Shown here: piece after piece, positions 17,381 to 25,298 of the stretch | How positions within the stretch are numbered: the stretch's first letter is position 1 | Layout of the letters: the number at the start of each line of letters is the position of its first letter | Assembly (NCBI RefSeq): GCF_002843305.1 | Contig: NZ_PGSG01000108.1 | Span: 62,001-126,000, forward strand | Reading direction: 5' to 3' | DNA: 64,000 nt | From: Streptomyces barkulensis | GTDB lineage: Bacteria > Actinomycetota > Actinomycetes > Streptomycetales > Streptomycetaceae | The notes under the pieces: generated by a model | What the model was told of the DNA's origin: nothing | Databases searched by the model: none | What the model saw: the letters and a program-made list of their open reading frames with translations, nothing else | Made by a program: the position numbers and the translations under genes

Positions 17381-18296
17381 TAATCGAGCCGGAATCCTGC
17401 TGGTCACCGCCCTGGCCCCGGCCATCTGGGGCACCACCTATCTCGTCACCACCGAACTGCTGCCGCCCGACCGCCCGCTGCTGGCCGCCGTCCTCCGCGC
17501 CCTGCCCGCCGGGCTTCTCCTCCTCGCCCTCACCCGCCGCCTGCCCACCGGGCAGTGGTGGTGGCGCGCGGCCGTGCTCGGCACCCTCAACATCGGGGTG
17601 TTCCTCGCGCTGCTGTTCGTCGCCGCCTACCGGCTCCCCGGCGGCGTCGCGGCCACCGCCGGAGCGGTGCAGCCCCTGATCGCCGCGGGGCTGTCCGCCG
17701 CCGTGCTGGGCGAGCGGTTCACCCTCCGCACCGCGCTCGCCGGAGTGGCGGGTGTGGCCGGGGTCGGACTGCTCGTCCTGCGGGCCGACGCGAGGCTGGA
17801 CGCGGTCGGCGTCGCCGCCGCGCTCGGCGGCGCGGCCGTCATGGCCACCGGCGTCGTCCTCAGCAAGCGGTGGACCGTGCCCGCGCCCCTGCTCGCCGTC
17901 ACCGGCTGGCAGCTCGTCGCGGGCGGGCTGCTGCTGCTCCCCGTCGCCCTGGCCGCCGAGGGGCCGCCGCCCGCCGGGCTGACCGCCGGCAACCTGCTCG
18001 GCTACGGCTACCTGTCGACCGTCGGCGCGGCACTCGCCTACGCCCTGTGGTTCCGGGGGATCCGCGCCCTGTCACCCACCACCGTCACCTTCCTCGGCCT
18101 GCTCAGCCCGCTGGTCGCCACCGCGCTCGGATGGCTGGTGCTCGGCCAGCACCTGACCTGGGCGCAGACGGTGGGCGCGCTCACCGTCCTGGCCGCCCTC
18201 GTCGCGGCCCAGGCCCGGCCCCGCCCCGCAACCGGCGCACCCGCCGTGCCTGCTGTGCGCGCCGAAGTCAAGAACCCCGAACTCCAAAGGAGTTGA
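17373..18296 (+). CDS. EamA/DMT-family transporter (probable exporter)
   Basis: A 307-residue membrane protein with about ten hydrophobic spans and two EamA halves. The first half has APAIWGTTYLVTTELLPPDRPL, typical of drug/metabolite exporters of the RhaT/YdcZ type. The GTG at 17373 is chosen because homologous sequence starts there; a start at 17322 would add 17 residues and cross the regulatory boxes. No strong ribosome site precedes it. The MarR neighbour suggests ligand-induced efflux. The substrate is unknown. Confidence 0.8.
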   Translation: MLSNRAGILLVTALAPAIWGTTYLVTTELLPPDRPLLAAVLRALPAGLLLLALTRRLPTGQWWWRAAVLGTLNIGVFLALLFVAAYRLPGGVAATAGAVQPLIAAGLSAAVLGERFTLRTALAGVAGVAGVGLLVLRADARLDAVGVAAALGGAAVMATGVVLSKRWTVPAPLLAVTGWQLVAGGLLLLPVALAAEGPPPAGLTAGNLLGYGYLSTVGAALAYALWFRGIRALSPTTVTFLGLLSPLVATALGWLVLGQHLTWAQTVGALTVLAALVAAQARPRPATGAPAVPAVRAEVKNPELQRS

Positions 18297-18301
18297 AAAC
18301 C

Positions 18302-18946
18302 ATGCACATCACCGTCTTCGGAGCCACCGGCAGCGTGGGCCGTCAGGTGGTGGCCGAGGCGCTGGCCCGGGGCCACCGGGTCACCGCCGTCGTCCGCGAC
18401 GCGGCCCGCCTGCCCGAGCTGCCCGCCGCCGCCCTGGGCCGCACCGGCGACGCCCGCAGCGCCGAGGACGTGGCCGAACTGAGCGCCGGCCAGGACGTGG
18501 TGGTCGGCGCCACCCGCCCGGCACCCGGCCGTGAGCGCGAACTCGCCGCCACCACCCGGGCCCTGCTGTCCGGCGCGGCCGAAGCGGGCGCCCGGTTACT
18601 GCTCGTCGGCGGCGCCGGAAGCCTGACCGTGCCCGGTACCGGCGGCCGTACCGTCCTCGACGACCCGCGGTACCTCCACCCCGACTGGCGGGCCGTCGCC
18701 GAGGCCGGCGCCGAGCAACTGGCGGTCTGCCGCGCCGACACCTCCACAGCGGACTGGGCGTACCTCAGCCCGCCCGCCCAACTGGAGCCGGGGGAGCGCA
18801 CCGGCCGCTACCGGCTGGGTGCCGACGAACTGATCACCGACGCCGAGGGCGTCTCCCGCATCACGGTTGCCGACCTTGCGGTGGCCCTGCTGGACGAGGC
18901 GGAGAGGCCCCGGCATCACCGCAGGCGATTCACGGTGGCGTACTGA
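18302..18946 (+). CDS. NAD(P)H-binding short-chain protein, NmrA/YwnB type
   Basis: A 214-residue Rossmann-fold protein starting MHITVFGATGSVGRQV, with the GATGxxG dinucleotide motif at residues 7-13. It belongs to the PF13460 group of NAD(P)-binding reductase or epimerase-like proteins of mostly unknown substrate. A very strong AAGGAG site precedes the ATG, and the gap to the exporter is only 5 bp, so the two are cotranscribed under the MarR-type regulator. It may modify the same compound that induces the exporter. Confidence 0.82.
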   Translation: MHITVFGATGSVGRQVVAEALARGHRVTAVVRDAARLPELPAAALGRTGDARSAEDVAELSAGQDVVVGATRPAPGRERELAATTRALLSGAAEAGARLLLVGGAGSLTVPGTGGRTVLDDPRYLHPDWRAVAEAGAEQLAVCRADTSTADWAYLSPPAQLEPGERTGRYRLGADELITDAEGVSRITVADLAVALLDEAERPRHHRRRFTVAY

Positions 18947-19052
18947 CGCGGGAAGCGGTGCCCGACCGGGGATCGGACCGTTTTCGCACCTGCGGTCAGG
19001 AAGCCGCCGATCCCCGGGCAAGGGGTGAAGCGGTGGCTCATGGCTGGACCAG

Positions 19053-19080
19053 GGATATACTCGACTGCCAGATGGATATA
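19053..19080. promoter_or_regulatory. Paired GGATATA repeats, probable VapBC operator/promoter
   Basis: GGATATA occurs at 19053 and 19074, 21 bp apart (two helical turns), in an AT-richer patch just upstream of vapB. The first copy contains a possible -10 element TATACT (19056). Such spacing fits autoregulation by an antitoxin complex. Confidence 0.45.
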
Positions 19081-19095
19081 TTCGGAGGTGTGGCC

Positions 19096-19305
19096 GTGGC
19101 CAAGACGCTGATCGACATCGATGAGAAACTGCTCGCCGACGCCGCGATCGCCTTCGGGACCAAGACCAAGAAGGACACGGTCACGGCCGCCCTGCGCGAG
19201 GGTGTGGAGCGCAAGCGCCGTGCCATAGCGCTCGCCCGGCTCGCGGCGAAGGCGGACGCCGGAGCGTTCGACGAACTCCTGGAGAAGAAGAACTACCGAC
19301 CGTGA
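19096..19305 (+). CDS. VapB-family antitoxin
   Basis: A 69-residue antitoxin. The N-terminus AKTLIDIDEKLLADAAIAFG followed by a basic helix is the ribbon-helix-helix DNA-binding type found with VapC toxins; the C-terminal ALARLAAKADAG region would cover the toxin active site. GTG 19096 is chosen since GGAGG lies seven bases upstream; the nearer GTG at 19090 is too close to it. The stop overlaps the VapC start (GTGA). Confidence 0.85.
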   Translation: MAKTLIDIDEKLLADAAIAFGTKTKKDTVTAALREGVERKRRAIALARLAAKADAGAFDELLEKKNYRP

Positions 19306-19721
19306 CCGCCGCCGTCTACCTGATTGACACCAGCGCCCTGGTACGCATCCTCCGGCAGCCCGCGCGCGACACCTGGGAGAAACCCCTGACCGAGGGGATC
19401 ATCGCGCGCTGCCCGGTGACCGAGGTCGAGTTCCTGTACAGCGCCCGGAACACCGAGGACCGCGCCGAGCTGGTGGCAGACCTCGACGCGATCTTCGGCT
19501 GGAGCCCTCTGGACGACCGGGCCGTGTCCCGCGCCTGGGACGTCCAGAGGGAGCTGACGAAGGTCGGTCGGCATCGTTCGGCCGGAGCCGTGGACCTCCT
19601 GATCGCCGCCACGGCCGAACTCCAGGGTCTGACACTGCTCCACTACGACCGCGACTTCGAGACCATCGCCGAGATCACCGGCCAGCCCACCCAGTGGCTG
19701 GCTCCGCCGGGATCGCTCTGA
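19302..19721 (+). CDS. VapC-type PIN-domain ribonuclease toxin
   Basis: A 139-residue PIN-domain protein. Acidic active-site residues are visible in order: Asp in YLIDTSAL, Glu in VTEVEFL, Asp in AVDLLIAA and Asp in HYDRDFE. VapC toxins cleave RNA (often initiator tRNA or rRNA) when free of antitoxin. The GTG overlaps the vapB stop, so toxin synthesis depends on antitoxin translation. It lies immediately before the left 35-bp repeat of the following segment. Confidence 0.88.
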   Translation: MTAAVYLIDTSALVRILRQPARDTWEKPLTEGIIARCPVTEVEFLYSARNTEDRAELVADLDAIFGWSPLDDRAVSRAWDVQRELTKVGRHRSAGAVDLLIAATAELQGLTLLHYDRDFETIAEITGQPTQWLAPPGSL

Positions 19722-19731
19722 TCCCGCCTCT

Positions 19732-19766
19732 GCTCACACCCGGCCGAACGGCTCGGCGTAGGCGAA
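19732..19766. repeat. Left copy of 35-bp direct repeat (GNAT 3'-end sequence)
   Basis: These 35 bases are identical to 22990-23024, where they form the last codons and stop of the GNAT gene on the minus strand. Here they would encode FAYAEPFGRV and a stop, with no GNAT gene attached. This looks like a duplicated insertion target. Confidence 0.85.
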
Positions 19767-19913
19767 GGTGTCACACAAGCAGGGGGGTCCTCCTGGGCCG
19801 GGGCGGCTGGCCGCGAACGGTGCGACAGGGCTTCCGGTCGATTCCGGGAACGTGACGGTGAGCAGACCGTCGGTGAAGCGGATCGTGGTGGGAATGGCGG
19901 CTCGAAGCCGCAT
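19734..19913 (-). other. Small open frame ending in the GNAT-derived repeat (remnant or 59-residue protein)
   Basis: The minus strand is open from an ATG at 19913 to the stop inside the repeat, 59 residues ending FAYAEPFGRV. The part outside the repeat (IRFTDGLLTVTFPES) is not recognised and no ribosome site is evident. It may be a chimeric remnant. The rest of the 546-base gap 19722-20267 holds no convincing gene on either strand. Confidence 0.25.
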
Positions 19914-20267
19914 CGCAAAGGATCATGCTGGTGGAGCCGGCCTGTGTCCGTCCGGATCACGGGCAGCGAAAGCAAGGCGACACCGGAGTGGACATCGTGG
20001 TGGTTCTGCTCCCAGCCCCTGCCCCCACCGCCGCCCGGATCGCCGGGCCCCCAGGCCCGTACCTCGCCTCATGGCTGGTCCGCTCCGGTGTCGATGCTCC
20101 GCTCGTGCCTTGTGGCGGACCGATCCGCGCGACGGCGGTTGTCGGAAACCAGCCGGTATGCCTTTGCCCCGCAGAAGGTCGTACTACAGGATGCCTCTGT
20201 ACCAGCGGGGGCTGCACCAGTGGAGGCAGAGACCGGCTCGCCCCTGGCCGGACACATGAGGGGGGAC

Positions 20268-20693
20268 ATGTCGTTCGACGATGAGTGGAATCAGCTCGTG
20301 GCGGAGGCGAGCCGCAGGCGCGAGGCGCAGACACGGCTCGCGTCCGTGGAGGGCGGTGGCCGGGGCGGGGCCGACCTGGCAAACGCGGACTTCGGACTGG
20401 AGGACGGACCGGTCCGGTCGAAGGCGTCGGGCATCCGCACGGCCAACACCGACGCCCGGTCGAAGTCGAAGCTGGCCGATGCGCGGGCGGCGGGAACAAG
20501 TCACTCCGGTTGGCTTGCCGGTGCCGCGAGCGACGACTGCGTGAACGCCTGGCAGAAGCGGCTCCACGGCCTGAGCGATCTGGTCGAGGACGCCGCCGAC
20601 GCACTGACGAAGGCGATGGACCAGCAGATCGACCAGGACCGCTCCACGGCGGCCGGACTTCGGGCGTCGGCCCGCTGGCTGGAGGGCGCCTGA
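20268..20693 (+). CDS. Small helical WXG100-like protein, possible secretion partner
   Basis: A 141-residue protein of unrecognised family. It is hydrophilic and largely helical: a disordered Gly-rich stretch near residues 28-35, then SGWLAGAASDDCVNAWQKRLHGLSDL and long helices ending in ASARWLEGA, a pattern seen in WXG100-type proteins of Streptomyces. ATG 20268 is chosen over 20256 because a GAGGGGGG site lies directly upstream. Its stop overlaps the next start (TGATG), so the two proteins are made together and are likely partners, one perhaps an ESX-type chaperone of the other. Function is inferred only. Confidence 0.6.
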   Translation: MSFDDEWNQLVAEASRRREAQTRLASVEGGGRGGADLANADFGLEDGPVRSKASGIRTANTDARSKSKLADARAAGTSHSGWLAGAASDDCVNAWQKRLHGLSDLVEDAADALTKAMDQQIDQDRSTAAGLRASARWLEGA

Positions 20694-22054
20694 TGGTCTC
20701 CGTCCCCGAACTCGACACCGCCAGTCCCCGGAAGTGGCGGGACGCCGCCGACGACGCGGTGGCCGCGGCGAAGCAGTGCGACGGACTCGCCTCCTACGCC
20801 CGTGACGAGGTGGCCGAGACGCTACGGACCTGCTGGGTGGGCGACACCGGCAAGGCCGCCCGCAGCCGCTTCGTCAGGCACGCCGACGACTACGAGGCGG
20901 CCGCCGTCGCCTTACGCGCTCTGGCGCGCGTCTACGACGATCTCGCCGATGACATCGCCGACGCGCAGAGGGACCTGCACAGCGCACTCGACTACGCACG
21001 CAGGCACGATCTGAAGGTGGACGACAGCGGCCGTGTGCAGTCGGCCCATTCCGTCATGGGCCCCAGGGGCGGCGGCCAGCACCTGGAGCCGGTGGAGCAC
21101 GCCCGCGACGTCATCTCCGCCGCGCTGTCGAAGGCCACCCGTGCGGACATCGAGGCCGCGCGGGCCCTGCGTACCATCGAAGGTCTCACCGACATCGGTG
21201 ATCCGAAGCTGGTGAGAGACGCGCTCAAGGACGACAGTCCGCTGGGCATCGCGCTACGTCTGTCGGGCGGACTCGACGGGCTCCACCGGATCAACGTCCC
21301 GCCGACAGTTCTCGCCGCGGTGGACCGGGCCGCGCTGGAGACGGGTATGAGCCGGAAGCTTCTGCTGGCCGTCCTGTGGCAGGAACAGCAGTGGCACCAG
21401 AACCACAGCCCCAGCCTGCGCGGGCCGGTCACCGAGTTCGGCCGGCTCTTCAACTGGAGCCTCGCTGTGGGACCCTACCCCGAGAAGTCGCTGGGGATCA
21501 CCCATATGAAACTGGAAACAGCGCGCAGAACCATAGAGAACCATCCACAGGGTTTCCGTTTGGTTGATGGGAGATCCTTGGGAGACGTGAGCGACGCGGA
21601 GCTTGCCGCCGAGATCGAGGCTGACCCGGGGTTGAACGTACGGCTCAGCGCTTACCATCTGCAAGATCTCAAGGAGAACCCGTACGGGGCTAACACGGAA
21701 AAGGACCTGTTCATCCTGTACTCGGCTGACACGCCTGCGGTCAGGGAGTTGAACGAACAGTACGGCGACGAGTCCGAGGAGAGGCAAAACGACATCAGGC
21801 CCCGGGGAGAGAACTGGGACAGAATTGTCCCGCATATAGAGGATGCCATGGCCTGGTACGCCCTGCCTGAGGAGGAAAGGTCTCGTGCCATCGACCAGAT
21901 GGAGTCGCAGGTCCCCAGGGGGCACCGCTTCAGTATAGACCCGATCTATGACATCGGTGGTCCCTCCGCTGGCATCGGAGCGGAAGAGAACGACCCATTC
22001 CCCGTCGATCCCGGAACCATCTTTGAATCGAATTCCCCTGACCTGGACGGCTGA
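20693..22054 (+). CDS. WXG-like protein with lytic-transglycosylase-like domain, candidate type VII substrate
   Basis: A 453-residue protein. Residues 1-110 are helical with a WxG turn (Trp48-Val-Gly50 in CWVGDTG), resembling a WXG100 domain. Residues about 220-290 resemble a lysozyme/SLT fold: Glu231 in LLAVLWQEQQW fits a catalytic Glu, and LGITHMKLETA (267-277) fits the GLMQxMPxTA motif of SLT transglycosylases. The C-terminal 150 residues are acidic and unrecognised. No Sec signal is present, so export through an ESX system is plausible. It is coupled to the preceding gene and followed by a lipoprotein. Codon usage is less GC-rich after 21480. The enzymatic call is tentative. Confidence 0.6.
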   Translation: MVSVPELDTASPRKWRDAADDAVAAAKQCDGLASYARDEVAETLRTCWVGDTGKAARSRFVRHADDYEAAAVALRALARVYDDLADDIADAQRDLHSALDYARRHDLKVDDSGRVQSAHSVMGPRGGGQHLEPVEHARDVISAALSKATRADIEAARALRTIEGLTDIGDPKLVRDALKDDSPLGIALRLSGGLDGLHRINVPPTVLAAVDRAALETGMSRKLLLAVLWQEQQWHQNHSPSLRGPVTEFGRLFNWSLAVGPYPEKSLGITHMKLETARRTIENHPQGFRLVDGRSLGDVSDAELAAEIEADPGLNVRLSAYHLQDLKENPYGANTEKDLFILYSADTPAVRELNEQYGDESEERQNDIRPRGENWDRIVPHIEDAMAWYALPEEERSRAIDQMESQVPRGHRFSIDPIYDIGGPSAGIGAEENDPFPVDPGTIFESNSPDLDG

Positions 22055-22067
22055 CGGGCGCGAACCG

Positions 22068-22853
22068 ATGAGAAAACTCATATCAGTATACGCTGTATGT
22101 TTTATGCTGGCGATCACTGCCTGTGATTCTTTTTCGAGCGGCAGCGCGAGCCCGCTGAAGCCCATCCCCGGTCATGTTCCGGCGGAGCCTCGGTTCGACA
22201 CCGCGGACGAACTCATCGCAGCGCTTGGAAAGGAAGGGATCGACTGCGGTGTGCTTCGCCGCAGACAGGGGCAGGTGGGTTCTGGTTCCGGCCTCGACTG
22301 TGTGGCGAGTATCGACGGTGAACGGTTCGAAAACGAGGTCTCGGTATTCGACACCGGGGTTGTCGCGGAGGACGAGATCGGGCGCTCTATCGCCAGTCGT
22401 CGAGAGGAGCCGTACGAGCACACGCTGGTCGCTGCCGGCAACTGGTACATCCGTGTGCTGAAGCCCGCATACGCGCCCCAGGTCGCCGAGGCGCTTGACG
22501 CCGTCGTCCTTCCGCCGCTGTTCCCGTTGCCCGACATTCCGAAGAAACCTCGCTACAAGGATCTCGACTCGCTCGCGGACGCGCTGGATGCCTCCGTGGG
22601 GTGTGAGATGCGTGAGAGGGAGAAGGACGCGGCGGACGCGATGACGTGCGTGACGCAGCGGTCGGAGGAGCCCTGCGCCTATCTGGAACTGCACGACACG
22701 TCCGCCGAGCGCGACGACGCACTGCGCCTGGCCATCAGCGTGCCGGAACTCCCCAGGTTCATCGTCACGGCGGGGAACTGGTCCATCCAGTTCTGCGACA
22801 GGTCCCTGGGGCGCGAGGCGGCCGATGATCTGGGAGGAGTCGTCGTCTCCTGA
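22068..22853 (+). CDS. Lipoprotein with two internal repeats
   Basis: A 261-residue lipoprotein. The signal peptide MRKLISVYAVCFMLAITAC ends in a lipobox. The mature part consists of two similar halves, each starting with a TADELIAAL/LDSLADAL-type helix, followed by a Cys-containing segment and ending in a Gly-Asn-Trp motif (AAGNWYIRV and TAGNWSIQF). The family is not recognised. The first 80 bases are much AT-richer than the surroundings. It lies 13 bp after the WXG/transglycosylase-like gene, so it may anchor, inhibit or tolerate that enzyme at the cell surface, as immunity lipoproteins do for lysozyme-like effectors; this is inference. Confidence 0.72.
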   Translation: MRKLISVYAVCFMLAITACDSFSSGSASPLKPIPGHVPAEPRFDTADELIAALGKEGIDCGVLRRRQGQVGSGSGLDCVASIDGERFENEVSVFDTGVVAEDEIGRSIASRREEPYEHTLVAAGNWYIRVLKPAYAPQVAEALDAVVLPPLFPLPDIPKKPRYKDLDSLADALDASVGCEMREREKDAADAMTCVTQRSEEPCAYLELHDTSAERDDALRLAISVPELPRFIVTAGNWSIQFCDRSLGREAADDLGGVVVS

Positions 22854-22989
22854 ACCGGATCCGCTGTCAGCAGGGCACCCGGGACCCGAGAGCAGGGAGC
22901 AGTCGGCCCGCCGCGAACGCATGCGGTCCGGGACGGCGGATCCGCATGGAATCGTGCAGTGCCCAGGAGGAGCTTTCGGCTCTGCGCCC

Positions 22990-23024
22990 GCTCACACCCG
23001 GCCGAACGGCTCGGCGTAGGCGAA
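22990..23024. repeat. Right copy of 35-bp direct repeat (native end of GNAT gene)
   Basis: Identical to 19732-19766. On the minus strand it is the final coding stretch (FAYAEPFGRV) and stop of the GNAT gene, so this is the native copy. Bases 22854-22989 before it hold no gene. Confidence 0.85.
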
Positions 23025-23519
23025 AGCGCCGCGCAGGGCGGGGGCTTCGGGATAGTACGCGGCGAGGGTGCGGACCTGGAAGTACTCGCCCCAGGCCGGG
23101 TCGGGCGGGTTGATGCCGTACTCGGTGGAAGTGCGGAAGCCGAAGCGGCGGTAGTAGGCGGGGTCGCCGAGCAGGGCCACCAGCGGTTCACCGAGGGCGT
23201 CGGCCGCGCCGAGCGCGGTGTGCATCAGTGCCGAACCGGTGCCGCGTCCCTGGTGGCCGGGGTGGACGCCGATGGGACCGAGCCCCAGGGCGGGCGCGGC
23301 GCCGATGTACCCCCGGGTGCACACCACATGGCCGACGACCTCGCCGCCGGGGCCTTCGGCCACCAGCGACAGCGCGGGCAACCATGCCTCGCAGCCGCGT
23401 AGTTCGTCCAGGAGGGTGACCTCCACCGGGACGGGCGTCTGCGACCGGGCGGCGAAGGCCGCCCCGGTCACGGCGCGTACGGCGGAGACGTCGGCGGGGC
23501 TCTCGCGTCGGATCAGCAC
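22992..23519 (-). CDS. GNAT-family N-acetyltransferase, YhbS type
   Basis: A 175-residue acetyltransferase. The acetyl-CoA-binding core is LGPIGVHPGHQGRGTGSALM, followed by LGDPAYYRRFGF as in the YhbS group. The start is uncertain: GTG 23519 gives the usual beginning LIRRESPADV but lacks a clear ribosome site. A frame open further upstream would run into the DUF397 gene. Its 3' end is duplicated 3.2 kb away. The substrate is unknown. Confidence 0.8.
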   Translation of the reverse strand: MLIRRESPADVSAVRAVTGAAFAARSQTPVPVEVTLLDELRGCEAWLPALSLVAEGPGGEVVGHVVCTRGYIGAAPALGLGPIGVHPGHQGRGTGSALMHTALGAADALGEPLVALLGDPAYYRRFGFRTSTEYGINPPDPAWGEYFQVRTLAAYYPEAPALRGAFAYAEPFGRV

Positions 23520-23581
23520 CGGGGCAGTCTGCGCCGCCGCGTCGGGTGCGGGCAACGGGATTACGTCGCCCCGGCGCGCGG

Positions 23582-23788
23582 TCAGCCCTCCGCGCGCATC
23601 TGCTCCAGGAAGGCCGCCCACGGCGCGGCGCCGAAGGCGAGCGCCGGCCCGGCGGGGTCCTTGGAGTCCCGCACGGCCGTCCGCCCGCCGGGCAGGGCGG
23701 CAGCCTCCACGCAGTTGCCCTCGCCGCCGCTGTGACTGGACCTGCGCCAGCCGCTCGGTATGTCGGCGCTGTTCGATTCCTTCACCAT
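23582..23788 (-). CDS. DUF397 protein paired with XRE regulator
   Basis: A 68-residue DUF397 protein with the family marks WRRSSHSGGEGNCVEAA and AVRDSKDPAGPAL. The ATG at 23788 is preferred over one at 23797 because the GAGGAG site sits nine bases before it and abuts the other. DUF397 proteins commonly sit beside XRE/DUF5753 regulators in Streptomyces (whiJ/abaA-type pairs) and influence development or antibiotic production, probably by modulating the regulator. It starts 14 bp after the XRE gene's stop. Confidence 0.85.
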   Translation of the reverse strand: MVKESNSADIPSGWRRSSHSGGEGNCVEAAALPGGRTAVRDSKDPAGPALAFGAAPWAAFLEQMRAEG

Positions 23789-23802
23789 CTGCTCCATCTC
23801 CT

Positions 23803-24660
23803 CTACCGGTCGGTCAGCAACTCGGCGATCGCTGCGTGGGACTGGCGAGGGCTGAGTGCTGCCGCGCGTAGTGCGTCGAGGGCATCAGCGTATGTCTTCA
23901 CCTCGTCCGGGCTGTCCAGGTAGACGGTCGTGATCAGGCCTTCTTCGCAGACCACTTGGCTCTCCTCCGGCAGCGGGAAGGTGAAGATCACAAACGGTCC
24001 GTTGCCACCGGGATGCTCCCCTGCGTCGATCGGAAGGACCTGGAGGGTGACATTGGGCAGCTCGGTCAGGGAGAGCAGGTGGTGGAGCTGTCGGTCCATC
24101 GTTTCCGGACCGCCGATCCTGCTGCGCAGAGCCGCCTCCCCGATCACGGCCCAGAGCTGAATGCCCCGTCCATCGGTCAGCAGATTCTGCCTGTTGGCGC
24201 GTACCTCGAGCCTGTGCTCGACATCCTCCTCGGTGCGTACCGATGGATAGGCGCTGATCACGGCGCGAGCGTAGTCACGGGTTTGAAGGAGGCCAGGCAC
24301 GAGGAGCGGTTCGTAGCAGCCGATCTCAGCCGCTTCGGCTTCGAGCTCGATGAAGTCCGTGTAGCCGGGGCGCAGTACGCCGGCGTGGCGCTGCCACCAG
24401 CCCGACTCCTTCCCCTTGCGGGCCATCTCGAGGAAGGCGTCGATCCGGGCTGTTTCGGTGACGCCGTAGAGCGAGAGCAACGCACGCAGGTCGCGAGTTC
24501 GCACCCCGGAACGGCCCAGCTCCAAGCGGGAGATCGTCGCCTTGTGGCACTCCAGGTGACGTGCCGCGTCCTCCAGCGTGAGGTCCTTCGCCTCGCGCAG
24601 CCTCCGCAGCGCTGATCCCAGCCGACGGCGTCGGACTGTGGGCTTGGGGTCGGCAGGCAT
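23803..24660 (-). CDS. XRE-family regulator with DUF5753 domain (WhiJ-like)
   Basis: A 285-residue regulator. A Cro/C1-type helix-turn-helix occupies about residues 13-68 (LRRLREAKDLTLEDAARHLE, KATISRLELGR). The rest is the DUF5753 sensor-like domain, with GCYEPLLVPGLLQTRDYARAV and IGEAALR. Such proteins act with DUF397 partners; this pair is in the typical order and 14 bp apart. Target genes cannot be identified here. Confidence 0.9.
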   Translation of the reverse strand: MPADPKPTVRRRRLGSALRRLREAKDLTLEDAARHLECHKATISRLELGRSGVRTRDLRALLSLYGVTETARIDAFLEMARKGKESGWWQRHAGVLRPGYTDFIELEAEAAEIGCYEPLLVPGLLQTRDYARAVISAYPSVRTEEDVEHRLEVRANRQNLLTDGRGIQLWAVIGEAALRSRIGGPETMDRQLHHLLSLTELPNVTLQVLPIDAGEHPGGNGPFVIFTFPLPEESQVVCEEGLITTVYLDSPDEVKTYADALDALRAAALSPRQSHAAIAELLTDR

Positions 24661-24855
24661 GGGCTCTCCTTCAACGGCTTTGACGAGAGATCAGTTTGCC
24701 GAAGAAGCGGGCCGTGGGTGTGCGAAATGGCGAAGTTAAGTGTTTGTGTTGCACTTCGAAGGGTTGCGATGCCATGGTGAATCCGACACGTTGGGTGTCC
24801 AAGTCGTCACACCGGGCGCTTGTAGTCCGGTGATCGGATGTCGGGAGTGCGAGAG

Positions 24856-25062
24856 ATGCACGCAACGCCAAGCAAGAGGGACGCGCGGTACGACCGGGTG
24901 CGGGACCGGGTGACGGTCCCCGTCACCGTCCACGGGGACGACGGCATGTCCGTCGAGACCGAGATGGTGCTGGAGCCGGGTCAGTTGGAACTGCACTACG
25001 CGCAGCTCGGCCGGCTGATCGAGCGCCGCGACCGGTGCGAGCGGACGGAGGGGTGGGCGTGA
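24856..25062 (+). CDS. Small hypothetical protein, 68 residues
   Basis: A short charged protein: a basic N-terminus (KRDARYDRVRDR), a beta-rich middle (VTVPVTVHGD) and an acidic-to-helical end (LELHYAQLGRLIERRDRCE). No family is recognised. The ATG at 24856 is preferred over 24838 because GGGAG lies eight bases upstream. Its stop overlaps the next start (GTGA). It is divergent from the XRE gene and such small genes near XRE/DUF397 pairs are common in Streptomyces. Confidence 0.65.
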   Translation: MHATPSKRDARYDRVRDRVTVPVTVHGDDGMSVETEMVLEPGQLELHYAQLGRLIERRDRCERTEGWA

Positions 25063-25298
25063 GCGCCGCGCCGCTGCCGAGGCGGGCCGCCTCCGAGACG
25101 GTGATCGAACTGCCCGCCGACACCCCCGACGACCGCCTCAACGGCCGGGCCTGCGTCCACTGCGGCACCCGTACCGCGCCGCTCGCCTACGCCGGGTGGG
25201 CGCGGGTCGCCACAGGGCGGCCCAGTGGGCATCTGTCCTGCCCGGTCAGCGCCTGCGCCGACTGCCGGACGCGGTGGGCGCGGCGGCCGGCGCGGTGA
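25059..25298 (+). CDS. Small zinc-ribbon-like protein, 79 residues
   Basis: The protein contains two cysteine pairs, CVHCG and CPVSACADC, about 30 residues apart, which suggests a zinc ribbon. The N-terminal part (RRAASETVIELPADTPDD) is probably flexible. The GTG overlaps the previous stop and its own stop overlaps the next start, so the three small genes form a tightly coupled set. Function unknown. Confidence 0.65.
   Translation: MSAAPLPRRAASETVIELPADTPDDRLNGRACVHCGTRTAPLAYAGWARVATGRPSGHLSCPVSACADCRTRWARRPAR

Noticed and set aside
19925..20284. Plus-strand frame of 119 codons before the WXG-like pair
   Set aside because: No ribosome site, uneven codon use and odd Cys/Pro-rich composition; it also overlaps the better-supported start at 20268.
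19732..23024. Insertion sequence between the 35-bp repeats
   Set aside because: No transposase and no terminal inverted repeats, and 35 bp is too long for a usual transposition duplication.
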